Shown: one piece after another, positions 45,057-55,827 of the stretch
Layout of the letters: the number at the start of each line of letters is the position of its first letter
Numbering within the stretch: position 1 is the stretch's first letter
Assembly (NCBI RefSeq): GCF_014199525.1
Contig: NZ_JACHNU010000007.1
Coordinates: forward strand, 186,001-250,000
Direction: 5' to 3'
Length of the DNA: 64,000 nucleotides
Origin: Conexibacter arvalis
GTDB lineage: Bacteria > Actinomycetota > Thermoleophilia > Solirubrobacterales > Solirubrobacteraceae
The notes under the pieces: model-generated
Told to the model about the DNA's origin: nothing
What the model saw: the letters and a program-made list of their open reading frames with translations, nothing else
Databases searched by the model: none
Made by a program: the position numbers and the translations under genes

Positions 45057-45781
45057 CGATCGAGAACATCCTCTTCGAGATCTCCGACGCGCTCCGCTAC
45101 CCGGTGCTGCTCATGTCGGTGATCGCGCTGGTGCTGGCGATCGCGGAGGCCGGCGCGCTGCTGGCCGAGGCCCGCCGCCGCCGCGTCCGCAGCGTCGCGC
45201 GCACCGAGCACGCCGTCGACCTCGCGCGTGATGCGCTCGCGAGCGGCGACAGGGCGACCGCCCTGCGCGCGGTCACGAGCCTCGGCTACAACGAGGCGAT
45301 GAACGAGGCGCTCGCCGCGACGGTCGAGCAGCGCGACCATCCCGACGCCGCCAACCGCATCGCCAAGCGGCTCGCCGAGTACGACTACCGCTCCGTCAAG
45401 CGGCTGGAGCGGACCCGCATCCTCGTGCGGATGGGCCCGGCGCTCGGCCTGATGGGCACGCTGATCCCGCTCTCGCCGGCGCTCGCCGCGCTCGGCGACG
45501 GCGACGTGCAGCGGCTGACCGACGACCTGCGCGTCGCATTCAGCGTCACGGTCGCCGGCCTGCTCGTCGGCGCGATCGCCTTCGCGGTCTCGCTCGTGCG
45601 CGACCGCATGTACGACCAGGACTACTCCGACGTCGAGTACGTCAACGCGCAGCTCGCGTCGGTCCCGTCGAGCATCCCGCCGAGCGCGCCGCCGCCGGCG
45701 CCCGCCCTCCACACGCATCCGCGCCAGAGCGTCGGGATGGAGTCGGCGGCCGAGAAGCTGAGCGCCGAGGCGCAGCCGTGA
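45053..45781 (+). CDS. MotA/TolQ/ExbB-family proton channel protein
   Basis: A 242-residue membrane protein with three helices arranged as in ExbB/TolQ: one N-terminal (YPVLLMSVIALVLAIAEAGAL), a cytoplasmic domain (~45-130), then VRMGPALGLMGTLIPLSPAL and VAFSVTVAGLLVGAIAFAVSLV. The GLMGT motif and the Thr/Ser-lined last helix belong to the proton path. Such proteins use proton flow to move a partner across the envelope. Overlaps both neighbours by four bases, so the three proteins are made together. Confidence 0.88.
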   Translation: MTIENILFEISDALRYPVLLMSVIALVLAIAEAGALLAEARRRRVRSVARTEHAVDLARDALASGDRATALRAVTSLGYNEAMNEALAATVEQRDHPDAANRIAKRLAEYDYRSVKRLERTRILVRMGPALGLMGTLIPLSPALAALGDGDVQRLTDDLRVAFSVTVAGLLVGAIAFAVSLVRDRMYDQDYSDVEYVNAQLASVPSSIPPSAPPPAPALHTHPRQSVGMESAAEKLSAEAQP

Positions 45782-46221
45782 GCGGCCCGCCCGCTCCGGG
45801 CGGCCCCGGCCAGCCGACGATCCGCCCGCGAGCGCGCTCGCGCGAGGACCGCGCCGGCGATCCGCTCGACGGCCTCGTCAACCTCTTCGACCTCGGCATC
45901 GTGCTGTCGATCGCCTTCCTGCTGGCGTCGCTGTCGTCGCTCAACCTGACCGACGACGTCCTCGCCGGCAGAAGGGAGCAGGCGAGAGGGGAGCGCGCGC
46001 CGGTCGGCTCGATCCTCGTCAGAAGAAGAGACGAGGTCAGAACGATCGAGGTCAGACCGGGCGAGAGAGTGCTCGGCCAGGGCGAGGAGGTCGGCACCGT
46101 GTACAGACTCGCCGACGGCCGCACCGTGATCGTGCCGGCGAGCAGAGACGGCGCCGCGAGCGGCGCCGACGCGGGCGCGGCGACGCCCGGCGCGCCGCCC
46201 GACGCGACGACGACCCCGTAG
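45778..46221 (+). CDS. DUF2149-like single-pass protein, probable ExbD-like partner
   Basis: A 147-residue protein: cytoplasmic Arg-rich N-terminus, one helix (LVNLFDLGIVLSIAFLLASL) starting with the NLFDLG pattern of DUF2149, and an external domain (RRRDEVRTIEVRPGERVLGQGEEVGTVYRLADGRTVIVP). ExbD/TolR proteins share this topology and occupy the same place beside ExbB. GTG 45778 overlaps the ExbB-like stop. Cytoplasmic arginines are CGC/CGA, but nearly all external ones are AGA or AGG. Confidence 0.65.
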   Translation: MSGPPAPGGPGQPTIRPRARSREDRAGDPLDGLVNLFDLGIVLSIAFLLASLSSLNLTDDVLAGRREQARGERAPVGSILVRRRDEVRTIEVRPGERVLGQGEEVGTVYRLADGRTVIVPASRDGAASGADAGAATPGAPPDATTTP

Positions 46222-46272
46222 ATCCGTCGAGCTTCCCCACGCGGTTGCGCCGCTGTGGGACGATGGCGCGAA

Positions 46273-49200
46273 ATGCGCCGAATCATGGTCCGTTCGCTGC
46301 CGCTGCTCGCCGCCCTCGTCGGCGCAGCCGCCCTCGCGCCCGCCGCCGCGCCGGCCGCGAAGACGTACAAGAGCCCCGGCTACAGAGGCACCAAGCGGAT
46401 CCCCAGAACCGCCCCGCTCCCGCCGCCGAGAGCGGTCGTGCTGGCGCAGGCCGGCGAGAGACCGCAGCTGCTGGTCGACGCGGCCGGGACCGCGCACGTC
46501 GTCTGGAACGAGCGCACGCCCGGCCAGCCCGACACGCTGCGCTACTGCCGCCTCAGACGCGGCGGGAGCGGCTGTGAGGCGAGCCAGGCGCTCGTCCCGG
46601 CCCAGCCGTACGACGAGGGCAACGCGCCCGCGTTCAACAACGACGTCGGCGTCCCGCGCGTGCTCGCGCTGAACGGCCAGCTGGCGCTGCTGACCAACCG
46701 CTACCCGAACGTCGTCCCGACGCCCGACGGCCAGACCAGCGCGTCGAACACCTACCTGTTCGCCTCCGAGGACGGCGGCTCGAGCTTCGGCCCGCCCGCG
46801 CTGGTCGGCAGCGGCCAGACCTCGGGCGAGCCGGCGGTGTGGGGGCCGCCCGAGGCGCCGCGGATCGGCCTGATCTCCGACACGCAGACCGGCGGGGCGT
46901 TCTTCCAGTCGATCGCGCCCGGCCGCTACAGCGGCACGACCGGCAACCTTGGCCCCGACGGGATCGACTCGGCTGCCGCGCCGTTCGAGGGCGGGACGGT
47001 CGCCGTCGCCTTCGCGACGATCTCCAGCGTCGTCCACGTGCGGATCTGGTCGGGGCAGGGCGACCCGCAGGATCCCGGCACCTGGACCGACCAGAGCTTC
47101 CCCGGCGAGGAGCCGCGGCTGGCGAGCGGCCCGGCCGGGACCTTCCTGCTGACGCGCACCGCCGACGCCGCGCGCGAGCAGGTCGTGCGGCGCGTCACGC
47201 GCGGCGGCCTCGGCGCGCCGGCGAAGATCCCGCAGACGGCGAACAGCGCGATCGGCGACCTCGTCCAGGACGGATCCGGCCGGCTGACCGCGACCTACCG
47301 GCAGCAGGTCGGCTCCGACGAGCGGCTGCTGCTGCGGACCTCCTCCGACGGCGTCCGCTGGTCGGCGGCGCTGACGCTGCGCAGGGTGCCGATCGCGACC
47401 GGCGTCTGGGCGAGCGACGCGGGCGCCGCCGCCGACGGCGGCGGCTTCGTCGTCACGCACGAGGCGCCGGGCGGTGCGCCCGGCGCGATCGTCGCGGTCC
47501 CGTTCGGCTCCCAGCGGCCGACCGGCGCGCCCGGCCTCGGCAACCTCGCCGGCGGCGCCGGCGATCCGAGCGTCGTCGAGACCTGCCAGCGGATCTCGTT
47601 CGGGTCGGTGCGGGTGCTCGCCGACGGCGGCTGCCTGCTGAGCGCCTCCGGCAGAGCGGGCGTGAAGGTCTCCGAGGGGCCGCTGAGATTGAACGGGCTG
47701 GAGGTGATCCCGGAGGGGAGCACGCGGATCCTGCTGAACGCCCGCGCGCGGACGATCGACACGACCGGCGCGGTGCGGGTCCAGCTGCGGGCGCCGGGGA
47801 TCGACCCGATCGTGCTCTTCCGCGGCGAGCTGCACCTGTCGCTGAGAGACGAGAGCGCCGCGGCCGCCGGCGGCGGCGGGCCGATCGGCGGCTGCCGCGG
47901 CCAGCGGCTGGCGAGCTTCAACGCCGGCGGCGCGCTGCTGAAGGGCTTCTCGATCGCCGGCTCGATCGACGTCTTCATGACCCCGGACGCCGTCTGCATC
48001 CCGGTCTCGCTCGGCCTGCCGAAGGCGTTCGGCGGCATCCGCGGCGACGCCGTCCTGAGAGCGGACAACCGCCGCGGCCTGCACGTCGACACGCTCCGGA
48101 TCGCCGTCGAGCAGGCGTTCATCGGACCGGTGCTGCTGGAGGACCTGCTCGTCTCCTACACCGCCGGCGGCGACCAGTGGGCCGGCAGAGCGCAGCTCGG
48201 GCTGCCGCCGCAACCGGGCGGCGCGAAGCTCGCGGCCGGCGTCCGCTTCGCCGGCGGCGCCTTCAGGGAGGGCTCGCTGAGACTGACCTTCCCGCGCCCG
48301 GGCCTGCCGCTCGACCCGTTCGCCGCCTCCTACCTGTCGCACGTCTCCGGCGGCTTCGCGATCGACCCGCTGACGCTGTCGGTCGGCGCCGGCATCGGCG
48401 TCGTCCCGGCCGGGCCGCTCTACGCGGTCGAGGTCGACGGCAGACTGACGGCCGCCTTCCGCGACCCGATCACGTTCACCTTCGACGGCACCGGCAAGCT
48501 GTTCAGCTTCCCGGTCGCGAACACGCGGCTGGTCGTCCGCACCGACGGCTTCGCGAGCGCGCGCGGCGCGGTCTCGGTCGGGCTGCCCGGCGTGAGCGTC
48601 GAAGGGTCGCTGAACGCGTTCGTCGACCTCCGCTCGCGCAGCTTCGGCGGCGACGTAAAGGGCGCGGTCTGCATCGCCGGCATCTGCCCGGCCCGCGGCG
48701 AGGCGGTCCTCTCCAGCCGCGGGATCGGGGCCTGCGTGACGCAGATCGTCGACTACGGCTTCGGCTACCGCTGGGGCGCGGCGATCACCGACGTCGACCT
48801 GATGTTCGGCTCCTGCGACCTCGGCCCCTACCGCGTGAGCGCGCCGGCCGGCGCAGCGCGGGCGGGGGATGACGGGGGCGCGCGGGTGACCGCGCCGGCC
48901 GGCGCGGCGCGGGCGGGCGCGGGCGGCGGTGCGCGGGCGGCGGGCGACGCGCCTGGGCCCGGTGCGCGGGCCGCGGCCGACGGGGCCGTGACGGTCGCGC
49001 GCGGGACGGCGCTGCTGAGCGTGCGGGTCGCGGGCGAGGGCGGCGCGCCGGCGGTCGTGCTGGTGTCGCCGTCTGGCGAGCGGATCGTGCCGAGCGCCGA
49101 GGCGGTCGCGGGCCAGCCGGCCTACGCGCGGCAGGTCGCCGAACTGGCCGCGACCTTCGTCGCGGTGCGCAGACCGGCGGCCGGGACGTGGCGGATCGAG

Positions 49201-49785
49201 GCCGATCCGGCCGGTCCCGCGATCCGCGAGGTCGCGCGCGCCGCGGCGCTGCCGGCGCCGCGGGTGAGCGCGCGCGTCGGCGGGCGGGGGAGAGCGCGGA
49301 CGCTGCGCTACCGCGCGACGCGCGGCGGCGGCCTCGCGACGACCTTCGTCGAGCGCTGGAGCGGCGGGCAGCGGACGATCGGCACGGCGAGACGGGCCGC
49401 GGGGACGATCCGCTTCGCGCCCGCGCCCGGCCCGCGCGGACGCCGCGACGTCGTCGCGCTCGTCACGCGCGACGGCCTGCCGCGGCTGGAGCGAACGGTC
49501 GCCCGCTACACGGCGCCGCCGCCGAGGCGCCTCGCGCGCGTGCGCGGCCTGCGGATCGCCCGCGGCGCGAAGGCGGCGACGGTGCGGTGGCGCGGCGTCG
49601 CCGGCGCGCGCACCTACGCGGTGCGGATCGAGGTCGCCGACGGCCGCAGACAGCTGCGCCTGCTCGGCGCGCGCGCCCGCAGCGTGCGGGTCGCCGGCGT
49701 CGGGCGCAGGGAGCGCGTGACGGTCGTCGTGACCGCCCGCGACGCCGCCGGCCGCTCCGGCGCCGCCGCACGCGTGCGGCGCTGA
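46273..49785 (+). CDS. Very large exported protein with propeller-like repeats and a C-terminal FN3 domain
   Basis: A 1170-residue protein with a signal peptide (~1-34). The N-terminal ~400 residues contain sialidase/BNR-like Asp-box units (FASEDGGSSFGPP; RTSSDGVRWSAAL), implying a beta-propeller. The middle (~440-850) is beta-rich with paired cysteines (CQRISFGS, CIAGICPARG). An Ala/Gly repeat linker (APAGAARAG) leads to a C-terminal part with a fibronectin type III pattern (VRGLRIARGAKAATVRWRGVAGARTYAVRI). It follows the ExbB/DUF2149 genes by 51 bp. Probably a surface protein served by that complex. ATG 46273 or 46285. Confidence 0.75.
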   Translation: MRRIMVRSLPLLAALVGAAALAPAAAPAAKTYKSPGYRGTKRIPRTAPLPPPRAVVLAQAGERPQLLVDAAGTAHVVWNERTPGQPDTLRYCRLRRGGSGCEASQALVPAQPYDEGNAPAFNNDVGVPRVLALNGQLALLTNRYPNVVPTPDGQTSASNTYLFASEDGGSSFGPPALVGSGQTSGEPAVWGPPEAPRIGLISDTQTGGAFFQSIAPGRYSGTTGNLGPDGIDSAAAPFEGGTVAVAFATISSVVHVRIWSGQGDPQDPGTWTDQSFPGEEPRLASGPAGTFLLTRTADAAREQVVRRVTRGGLGAPAKIPQTANSAIGDLVQDGSGRLTATYRQQVGSDERLLLRTSSDGVRWSAALTLRRVPIATGVWASDAGAAADGGGFVVTHEAPGGAPGAIVAVPFGSQRPTGAPGLGNLAGGAGDPSVVETCQRISFGSVRVLADGGCLLSASGRAGVKVSEGPLRLNGLEVIPEGSTRILLNARARTIDTTGAVRVQLRAPGIDPIVLFRGELHLSLRDESAAAAGGGGPIGGCRGQRLASFNAGGALLKGFSIAGSIDVFMTPDAVCIPVSLGLPKAFGGIRGDAVLRADNRRGLHVDTLRIAVEQAFIGPVLLEDLLVSYTAGGDQWAGRAQLGLPPQPGGAKLAAGVRFAGGAFREGSLRLTFPRPGLPLDPFAASYLSHVSGGFAIDPLTLSVGAGIGVVPAGPLYAVEVDGRLTAAFRDPITFTFDGTGKLFSFPVANTRLVVRTDGFASARGAVSVGLPGVSVEGSLNAFVDLRSRSFGGDVKGAVCIAGICPARGEAVLSSRGIGACVTQIVDYGFGYRWGAAITDVDLMFGSCDLGPYRVSAPAGAARAGDDGGARVTAPAGAARAGAGGGARAAGDAPGPGARAAADGAVTVARGTALLSVRVAGEGGAPAVVLVSPSGERIVPSAEAVAGQPAYARQVAELAATFVAVRRPAAGTWRIEADPAGPAIREVARAAALPAPRVSARVGGRGRARTLRYRATRGGGLATTFVERWSGGQRTIGTARRAAGTIRFAPAPGPRGRRDVVALVTRDGLPRLERTVARYTAPPPRRLARVRGLRIARGAKAATVRWRGVAGARTYAVRIEVADGRRQLRLLGARARSVRVAGVGRRERVTVVVTARDAAGRSGAAARVRR

Positions 49786-50041
49786 GGGCGGGAGCGCGCG
49801 GCCGCGGCGCGCCGGCCGGCGCGCTGCGCCAGGCCCGTTCGCTCCGACCCGTCGTCCCGTTCGCCCCGGCCGCGCCGCTCGTCACGTGCTCCGCGTAACC
49901 CTCGATCACGGCGATCGTCTGCCTGCATCGCGAGACGGGCGCTGCGCCTGCCGCGCACTGCCGCTGCCGGGCCGCCGCGTGGAGCGACGGCGGCCTGTGT
50001 GCGGTCGCTCACAGCTAGTTGCGTGCGCAAGCACTGGTGCT
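49786..50041. other. Intergenic region before the clp gene
   Basis: No gene seen. The right end carries TTGCG-TG-CGCAA (50019-50030) and GCAC-TG-GTGC (50031-50040), two adjacent small palindromes just upstream of the shared heat-shock element. TTGCGT (50019-50024) with TAATCT (50041-50046) is one possible promoter. Confidence 0.4.
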
Positions 50042-50065
50042 AATCTGAGTCAACACCACTTAGAT
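50042..50065 (+). promoter_or_regulatory. Heat-shock type operator shared with hsp20
   Basis: AATCTGA (50042-50048), ten bases, CTTAGAT (50059-50065): identical in both arms and spacing to the element at 9524-9547 before hsp20. The inner TCTGAGT-N7-ACTTAGA also resembles the HspR site HAIR (CTTGAGT-N7-ACTCAAG). The site ends 25 bases before the ATG. Confidence 0.55.
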
Positions 50066-50090
50066 CACACCGAAGAGAGCGATCATCCAC

Positions 50091-52373
<2,283 letters not shown>

Positions 52374-52397
52374 CACCCCCTGCGTCCCCGCACGTCC

Positions 52398-52428
52398 ACC
52401 GGCCGGCCCGCCACGCGGGCCGGCCGGT
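52398..52428. terminator. Bidirectional terminator between the clp gene and phoU
   Basis: ACCGGCCGGCCCG (52398-52410) and CGGGCCGGCCGGT (52416-52428) form a perfect 13-bp stem with a five-base loop between convergent genes. Confidence 0.75.
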
Positions 52429-52461
52429 CGTCGTTCGGCGACGTCTCCCGACGCCGCGTCC

Positions 52462-53172
52462 TCAGACCGCGTCGGCGGCGTCGCTCGCCGACGGGTGCGA
52501 GGCGTCGCGGAACTCCTCGAAGGTGCCGGTGAGGACGAAGGCGAGCTGCTCGCCGACGTCGATCGCCTGATCGCCGATCCGCTCGATCGCGCGGGCGGCG
52601 AGGATCATGTGCATCGCCCACTCGCGCGCGTCGGGGTCGTCGCCGCTCTGCCAGGCGAAGTGGAAGACGCGCCGGTTCAGCTCGTTGACGTCGCGGTCCT
52701 CCAGCAGCAGGTCGCGCGCGAGCGCGAGGTCGCGGGTCGCGAACGCCCGGCGCGCCTGCTCGACCTCGGCGGCGGCGAGCCGTCCCATCACGCCGAGCTC
52801 CTCGAGCAGGATCCGATGGACCGGCGGGTGATGGCCGTCGAGCGGGACGAGCTTGGCGACGTTGACGCACTGGTCTCCCATCCGCTCCATGATCCGCGCG
52901 ACGTGGAACAGCGCCGCGGTCAGCCGCAGGTCGGCCGCCACCGGCGCCTGCAGCGCGAGCAGCGCCAGCAGCCGCTCGTGCAGCACGAGGTAGCGCGCGT
53001 CGAGCGCGTCGTCGCCCCTCACGACCGCCGTCGCGAGCGCCATGTCCTGGTGCTCGAGCGCCTCGATTGCGCGCTCCAGCTGCACGAGCGCCATGTCGAG
53101 GCCGTCGAGCGTCAGCTCCTCCAGCTCGGCGAGCTCGGTGCGGAACGCGATGCGGTGGTCGCTGCCGTTCAC
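52462..53172 (-). CDS. phoU: Phosphate transport regulator PhoU
   Basis: A 236-residue helical protein with the two-fold repeated three-helix bundle. The metal-binding motifs are ARIMERMGDQCVNVAKL in the first half and ARAIERIGDQAIDVGEQ in the second. PhoU conveys the state of the Pst transporter to the Pho regulator. GTG 53172 overlaps the stop of the winged-helix gene (GTGA). Because the neighbouring regulator lacks a receiver, PhoU may act on it by a non-phosphorylation route. Confidence 0.93.
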   Translation of the reverse strand: MNGSDHRIAFRTELAELEELTLDGLDMALVQLERAIEALEHQDMALATAVVRGDDALDARYLVLHERLLALLALQAPVAADLRLTAALFHVARIMERMGDQCVNVAKLVPLDGHHPPVHRILLEELGVMGRLAAAEVEQARRAFATRDLALARDLLLEDRDVNELNRRVFHFAWQSGDDPDAREWAMHMILAARAIERIGDQAIDVGEQLAFVLTGTFEEFRDASHPSASDAADAV

Positions 53173-53564
53173 CGGGCCTGCCTGAAGACGGCCGCCTCGC
53201 TTGCTTCGCGTTCGCGCGCGGCGCTCTGCGCCGGCTCGGTCGGCTGCGGCGAGAAGCGGTAGCCGAGCCGGTAGTGCGTGTGGATGAACGCGTGGTCGGG
53301 CACGGCCCGCTCGAGCTTGGCGCGCAGCTTGCGGACGTAGACGTCGACGGCCCGGTCGCTGGGCGCCATCGGCTGGCCCCAGCAGCGCTCGTAGAGGTGC
53401 TCGCGCGTCAGCACCTCGTCGGGCCGGCGCATCAGCTCGACGAGCAGCTCGAACTCGCGCGGGGTGAGCGGGACGACCCCGCCGCCCGCGCGCGCCGTGT
53501 AGGCCGCGGGAACCACGTCGAGCCCTCCGGCCCGCAGCCGCTCTCTCGCGTCGCGTGAACTCAC
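53169..53564 (-). CDS. PhoB-type winged-helix regulator without receiver domain
   Basis: A 131-residue protein consisting only of the OmpR/PhoB effector fold: LTPREFELLVELMRRPDEVLTREHLYERCWG, then DRAVDVYVRKLRAKLERAV and FIHTHYRLGYRF. The usual ~115-residue receiver is missing; upstream sequence to 53639 stays open but holds Ser/Arg-rich non-receiver sequence and Pho-box DNA, so GTG 53564 is chosen. It is in an operon with phoU and divergent from pstS across paired Pho boxes. Confidence 0.85.
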   Translation of the reverse strand: MSSRDARERLRAGGLDVVPAAYTARAGGGVVPLTPREFELLVELMRRPDEVLTREHLYERCWGQPMAPSDRAVDVYVRKLRAKLERAVPDHAFIHTHYRLGYRFSPQPTEPAQSAAREREASEAAVFRQAR

Positions 53565-53609
53565 GAACGCAAGGATCGACCCGCACCGTGATCGCGAAGT
53601 TACCGAGTC

Positions 53610-53672
53610 GTGAACCGAACGTGAAGGCGGTGTGTTCACGGCGTTTCACGACTGCGTTCACAAGAAGGTCAC
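53610..53672. promoter_or_regulatory. Divergent Pho boxes between the regulator-phoU unit and pstSCAB
   Basis: Rightward TTCAC repeats lie at 53635, 53645 and 53657, with GTCAC at 53668 (spacings 10, 12, 11). Leftward copies (GTGAA on the plus strand) lie at 53610 and 53621, 11 bp apart. GTTCAC-type repeats at 11 bp are the actinobacterial PHO box. A near-symmetric GTTACCGAGTC / GAGTCGGTAAC pair flanks the array (about 53599 and 53685) and may hold the two -10 regions. Confidence 0.7.
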
Positions 53673-53758
53673 ATCCCGGCGACGAGTCGGTAACAGACTG
53701 GCAACCACCTCCTGATTCCGTGATCTGCGCAACCGAGATGAGGAATGAAGGAGCTTCT

Positions 53759-54868
53759 GTGAGATTCCCCCGCAAGACGACGACGCTGCTCTCCTGCGTC
53801 GCGCTCGCCATCGGCGCCGCCGCCTGCGGCAGCAGCGACGACGACGACAGCACGACCGCCAGCACCACGGCCGGCGGCGCCAGCTCGGCGCAGCTCGCGG
53901 GCTCGATCGCCGGCGCCGGCGCCTCCTCGCAGGCTGCAGCCGCGGAGGCGTGGATCGCGGGCTTCCAGGAGGCCAACCCCGACACGACGATCTCGTATGA
54001 CCCGATCGGCTCGGGCGGCGGCCGCGAGCAGTTCATCGCGGGCGGCGTCGCCTTCGCCGGCACCGACTCGGCGCTCGACGAGGAGGAGCTGAGAGCCGCG
54101 GCGAGAGTCTGCACCGACGTCGTCGAGGTCCCGGTCTACATCTCGCCGATCGCGGTCATCTACAACCTGCCCGGCGTCGAGGAGCTGAGACTCTCGCCGA
54201 GAACGCTCGCGGCGATCTTCGCCGGCGAGATCACGCAGTGGGACGACGCGGCGATCGCGAGAGACAACCCGGACGCCGACCTGCCGGACACGCGCATCAC
54301 GCCGGTCCACCGCTCCGACGAGTCGGGCACGACCGAGAATCTCGCCGAGTACCTCGCCGCCGTCGCGGGCGACGTGTGGAGATTCGAGGTCAGCGGCGAC
54401 TGGCCGGTCAGAGGCGGCGAGGCCGCCGACGGCACCTCCGGCGTCGTCGACGCCGTCGCCGCGGGCGAGGGCACGATCGGCTACGCCGACGCCAGCCAGG
54501 CGGCCGACCTCGGCCACGCGCTGATCCAGGTCGGCAGCGAGTACACCGGCCCGACGCCGGAGGCCGCGGCCGCGATCCTCGAGGCGTCGAGACGCGTCGA
54601 GGGCGGCGGCGAGCACATCTTCGCCTACGAGCTGAGACGCGACACGACCGAGTCGGGCACCTACCCGATCGTGCTCGTCTCCTACGGCGTCGCGTGCATC
54701 AACTACGACAACGCCAGAACGGCCGCGCTGACGAGAGCGTACATGGGCTACATCACCAGCCCCGAGGGTCAGGAGGCCGCCGCGAGCGCAGCCGGCTCGG
54801 CTCCGCTCTCCGACGCCCTGCGCGCCCAGATCCAGCCGTCGATCGACGCGATCGGGAGCGGCAGCTAG
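53759..54868 (+). CDS. pstS: Phosphate ABC transporter substrate-binding lipoprotein
   Basis: A 369-residue lipoprotein (lipobox AAAC, Cys23) with a Ser/Thr linker and a type II binding fold: IAGAGASSQAAAAEAWIAGFQEA, SYDPIGSGGGREQFIAGGVAFAGTDS and HRSDESGTTENLAEYL, the phosphate-coordinating segments. It captures phosphate for PstCA. GTG 53759 follows GAAGGAG at 53748. Many arginines are AGA, in contrast to the pst permease genes. Confidence 0.95.
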   Translation: MRFPRKTTTLLSCVALAIGAAACGSSDDDDSTTASTTAGGASSAQLAGSIAGAGASSQAAAAEAWIAGFQEANPDTTISYDPIGSGGGREQFIAGGVAFAGTDSALDEEELRAAARVCTDVVEVPVYISPIAVIYNLPGVEELRLSPRTLAAIFAGEITQWDDAAIARDNPDADLPDTRITPVHRSDESGTTENLAEYLAAVAGDVWRFEVSGDWPVRGGEAADGTSGVVDAVAAGEGTIGYADASQAADLGHALIQVGSEYTGPTPEAAAAILEASRRVEGGGEHIFAYELRRDTTESGTYPIVLVSYGVACINYDNARTAALTRAYMGYITSPEGQEAAASAAGSAPLSDALRAQIQPSIDAIGSGS

Positions 54869-55827
54869 TGGAGCTCGCCCCTGAGCGGGCGGCGCGGAAG
54901 CCGGAGGCGCTCGCCTCCGGCGTTCCGCAGCGGCTCGGCGACCGCGTCTTCAGCGGCGTCGCCAAGGGGGCGGGGATCGGGATCCTCGTCGTCCTCGCCG
55001 GTGTCGCGATATTCCTGCTGATCGAGGCGTGGCCGGCGATCACCGCGCCGGCGGAGAGAATCCCCGGCGGCGAGGGGCTCGTCGACTACATCGCGCCGCT
55101 CGCCTTCGGCACGGTGCTGGCGGCCGTCCTCGCGGCGATCATCGCCGTCCCGTTCGCGGTCGCGATCGCGCTGTTCGTCAGCCACTACGCGCCGCGGCGG
55201 ATCGCGGCCGGGCTCGGCTACGTGATCGACCTGCTGGCCGCCGTCCCGAGCGTCGTCTACGGCCTCTGGGGCGTCTCGGTGCTCGCGCCGGCCTCGCGTG
55301 ACATCAACGCCTGGCTCGCCGACCACGTCGGCTTCCTGCCGTTCTTCGAGGGCCCCGCCTCGGTGACCGGCCGCACGATGCTCGTCGCCGGGCTCGTGCT
55401 CGCCGTGATGATCCTGCCGATCATCACCGCGATCGCCCGCGAGGTCTTCGCGCAGACGCCGCGCGCCCACGAGGAGGCGGCGCTGGCGCTCGGAGCGACC
55501 CGCTGGGAGATGGTCCGCATGGCGGTGCTGCCGTTCGGCCGCTCGGCCGTCATCAGCGGCTCGATGCTCGGCCTCGGCCGCGCGCTCGGCGAGACGATGG
55601 CCGTCACGATCATCCTCTCCGTCTCGGGGATCGTCACCTTCAACCTGATCAGCTCGTCGAACCCGTCGACGATCGCCGCCAACATCGCGCTCGACTTCCC
55701 GGAGTCCTCGGGCATCGCGATCAACGCGCTGATCGCCTCCGGCCTCGTGCTGTTCGCCATCACGCTCGCGGTCAACATGGCAGCGCGCGCCGTCATCAAC
55801 CGCCGAGAGAAGAAGGAGGGACGGTGA
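54868..55827 (+). CDS. pstC: Phosphate ABC transporter permease PstC
   Basis: A 319-residue permease with six helices. The ABC-contact EAA loop is EEAALALGATRWEMVRMAVLPFGRSA, followed by GSMLGLGRALGETMAVTII. It forms the channel with PstA. GTG 54868 overlaps the pstS stop by one base. Confidence 0.95.
   Translation: MELAPERAARKPEALASGVPQRLGDRVFSGVAKGAGIGILVVLAGVAIFLLIEAWPAITAPAERIPGGEGLVDYIAPLAFGTVLAAVLAAIIAVPFAVAIALFVSHYAPRRIAAGLGYVIDLLAAVPSVVYGLWGVSVLAPASRDINAWLADHVGFLPFFEGPASVTGRTMLVAGLVLAVMILPIITAIAREVFAQTPRAHEEAALALGATRWEMVRMAVLPFGRSAVISGSMLGLGRALGETMAVTIILSVSGIVTFNLISSSNPSTIAANIALDFPESSGIAINALIASGLVLFAITLAVNMAARAVINRREKKEGR

Noticed and set aside
45622-48342. Minus-strand ORF of 906 codons opposite the ExbB/giant-protein genes
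   Set aside because: Low-complexity Arg/Ala/Gly sequence with no fold pattern; antisense shadow.
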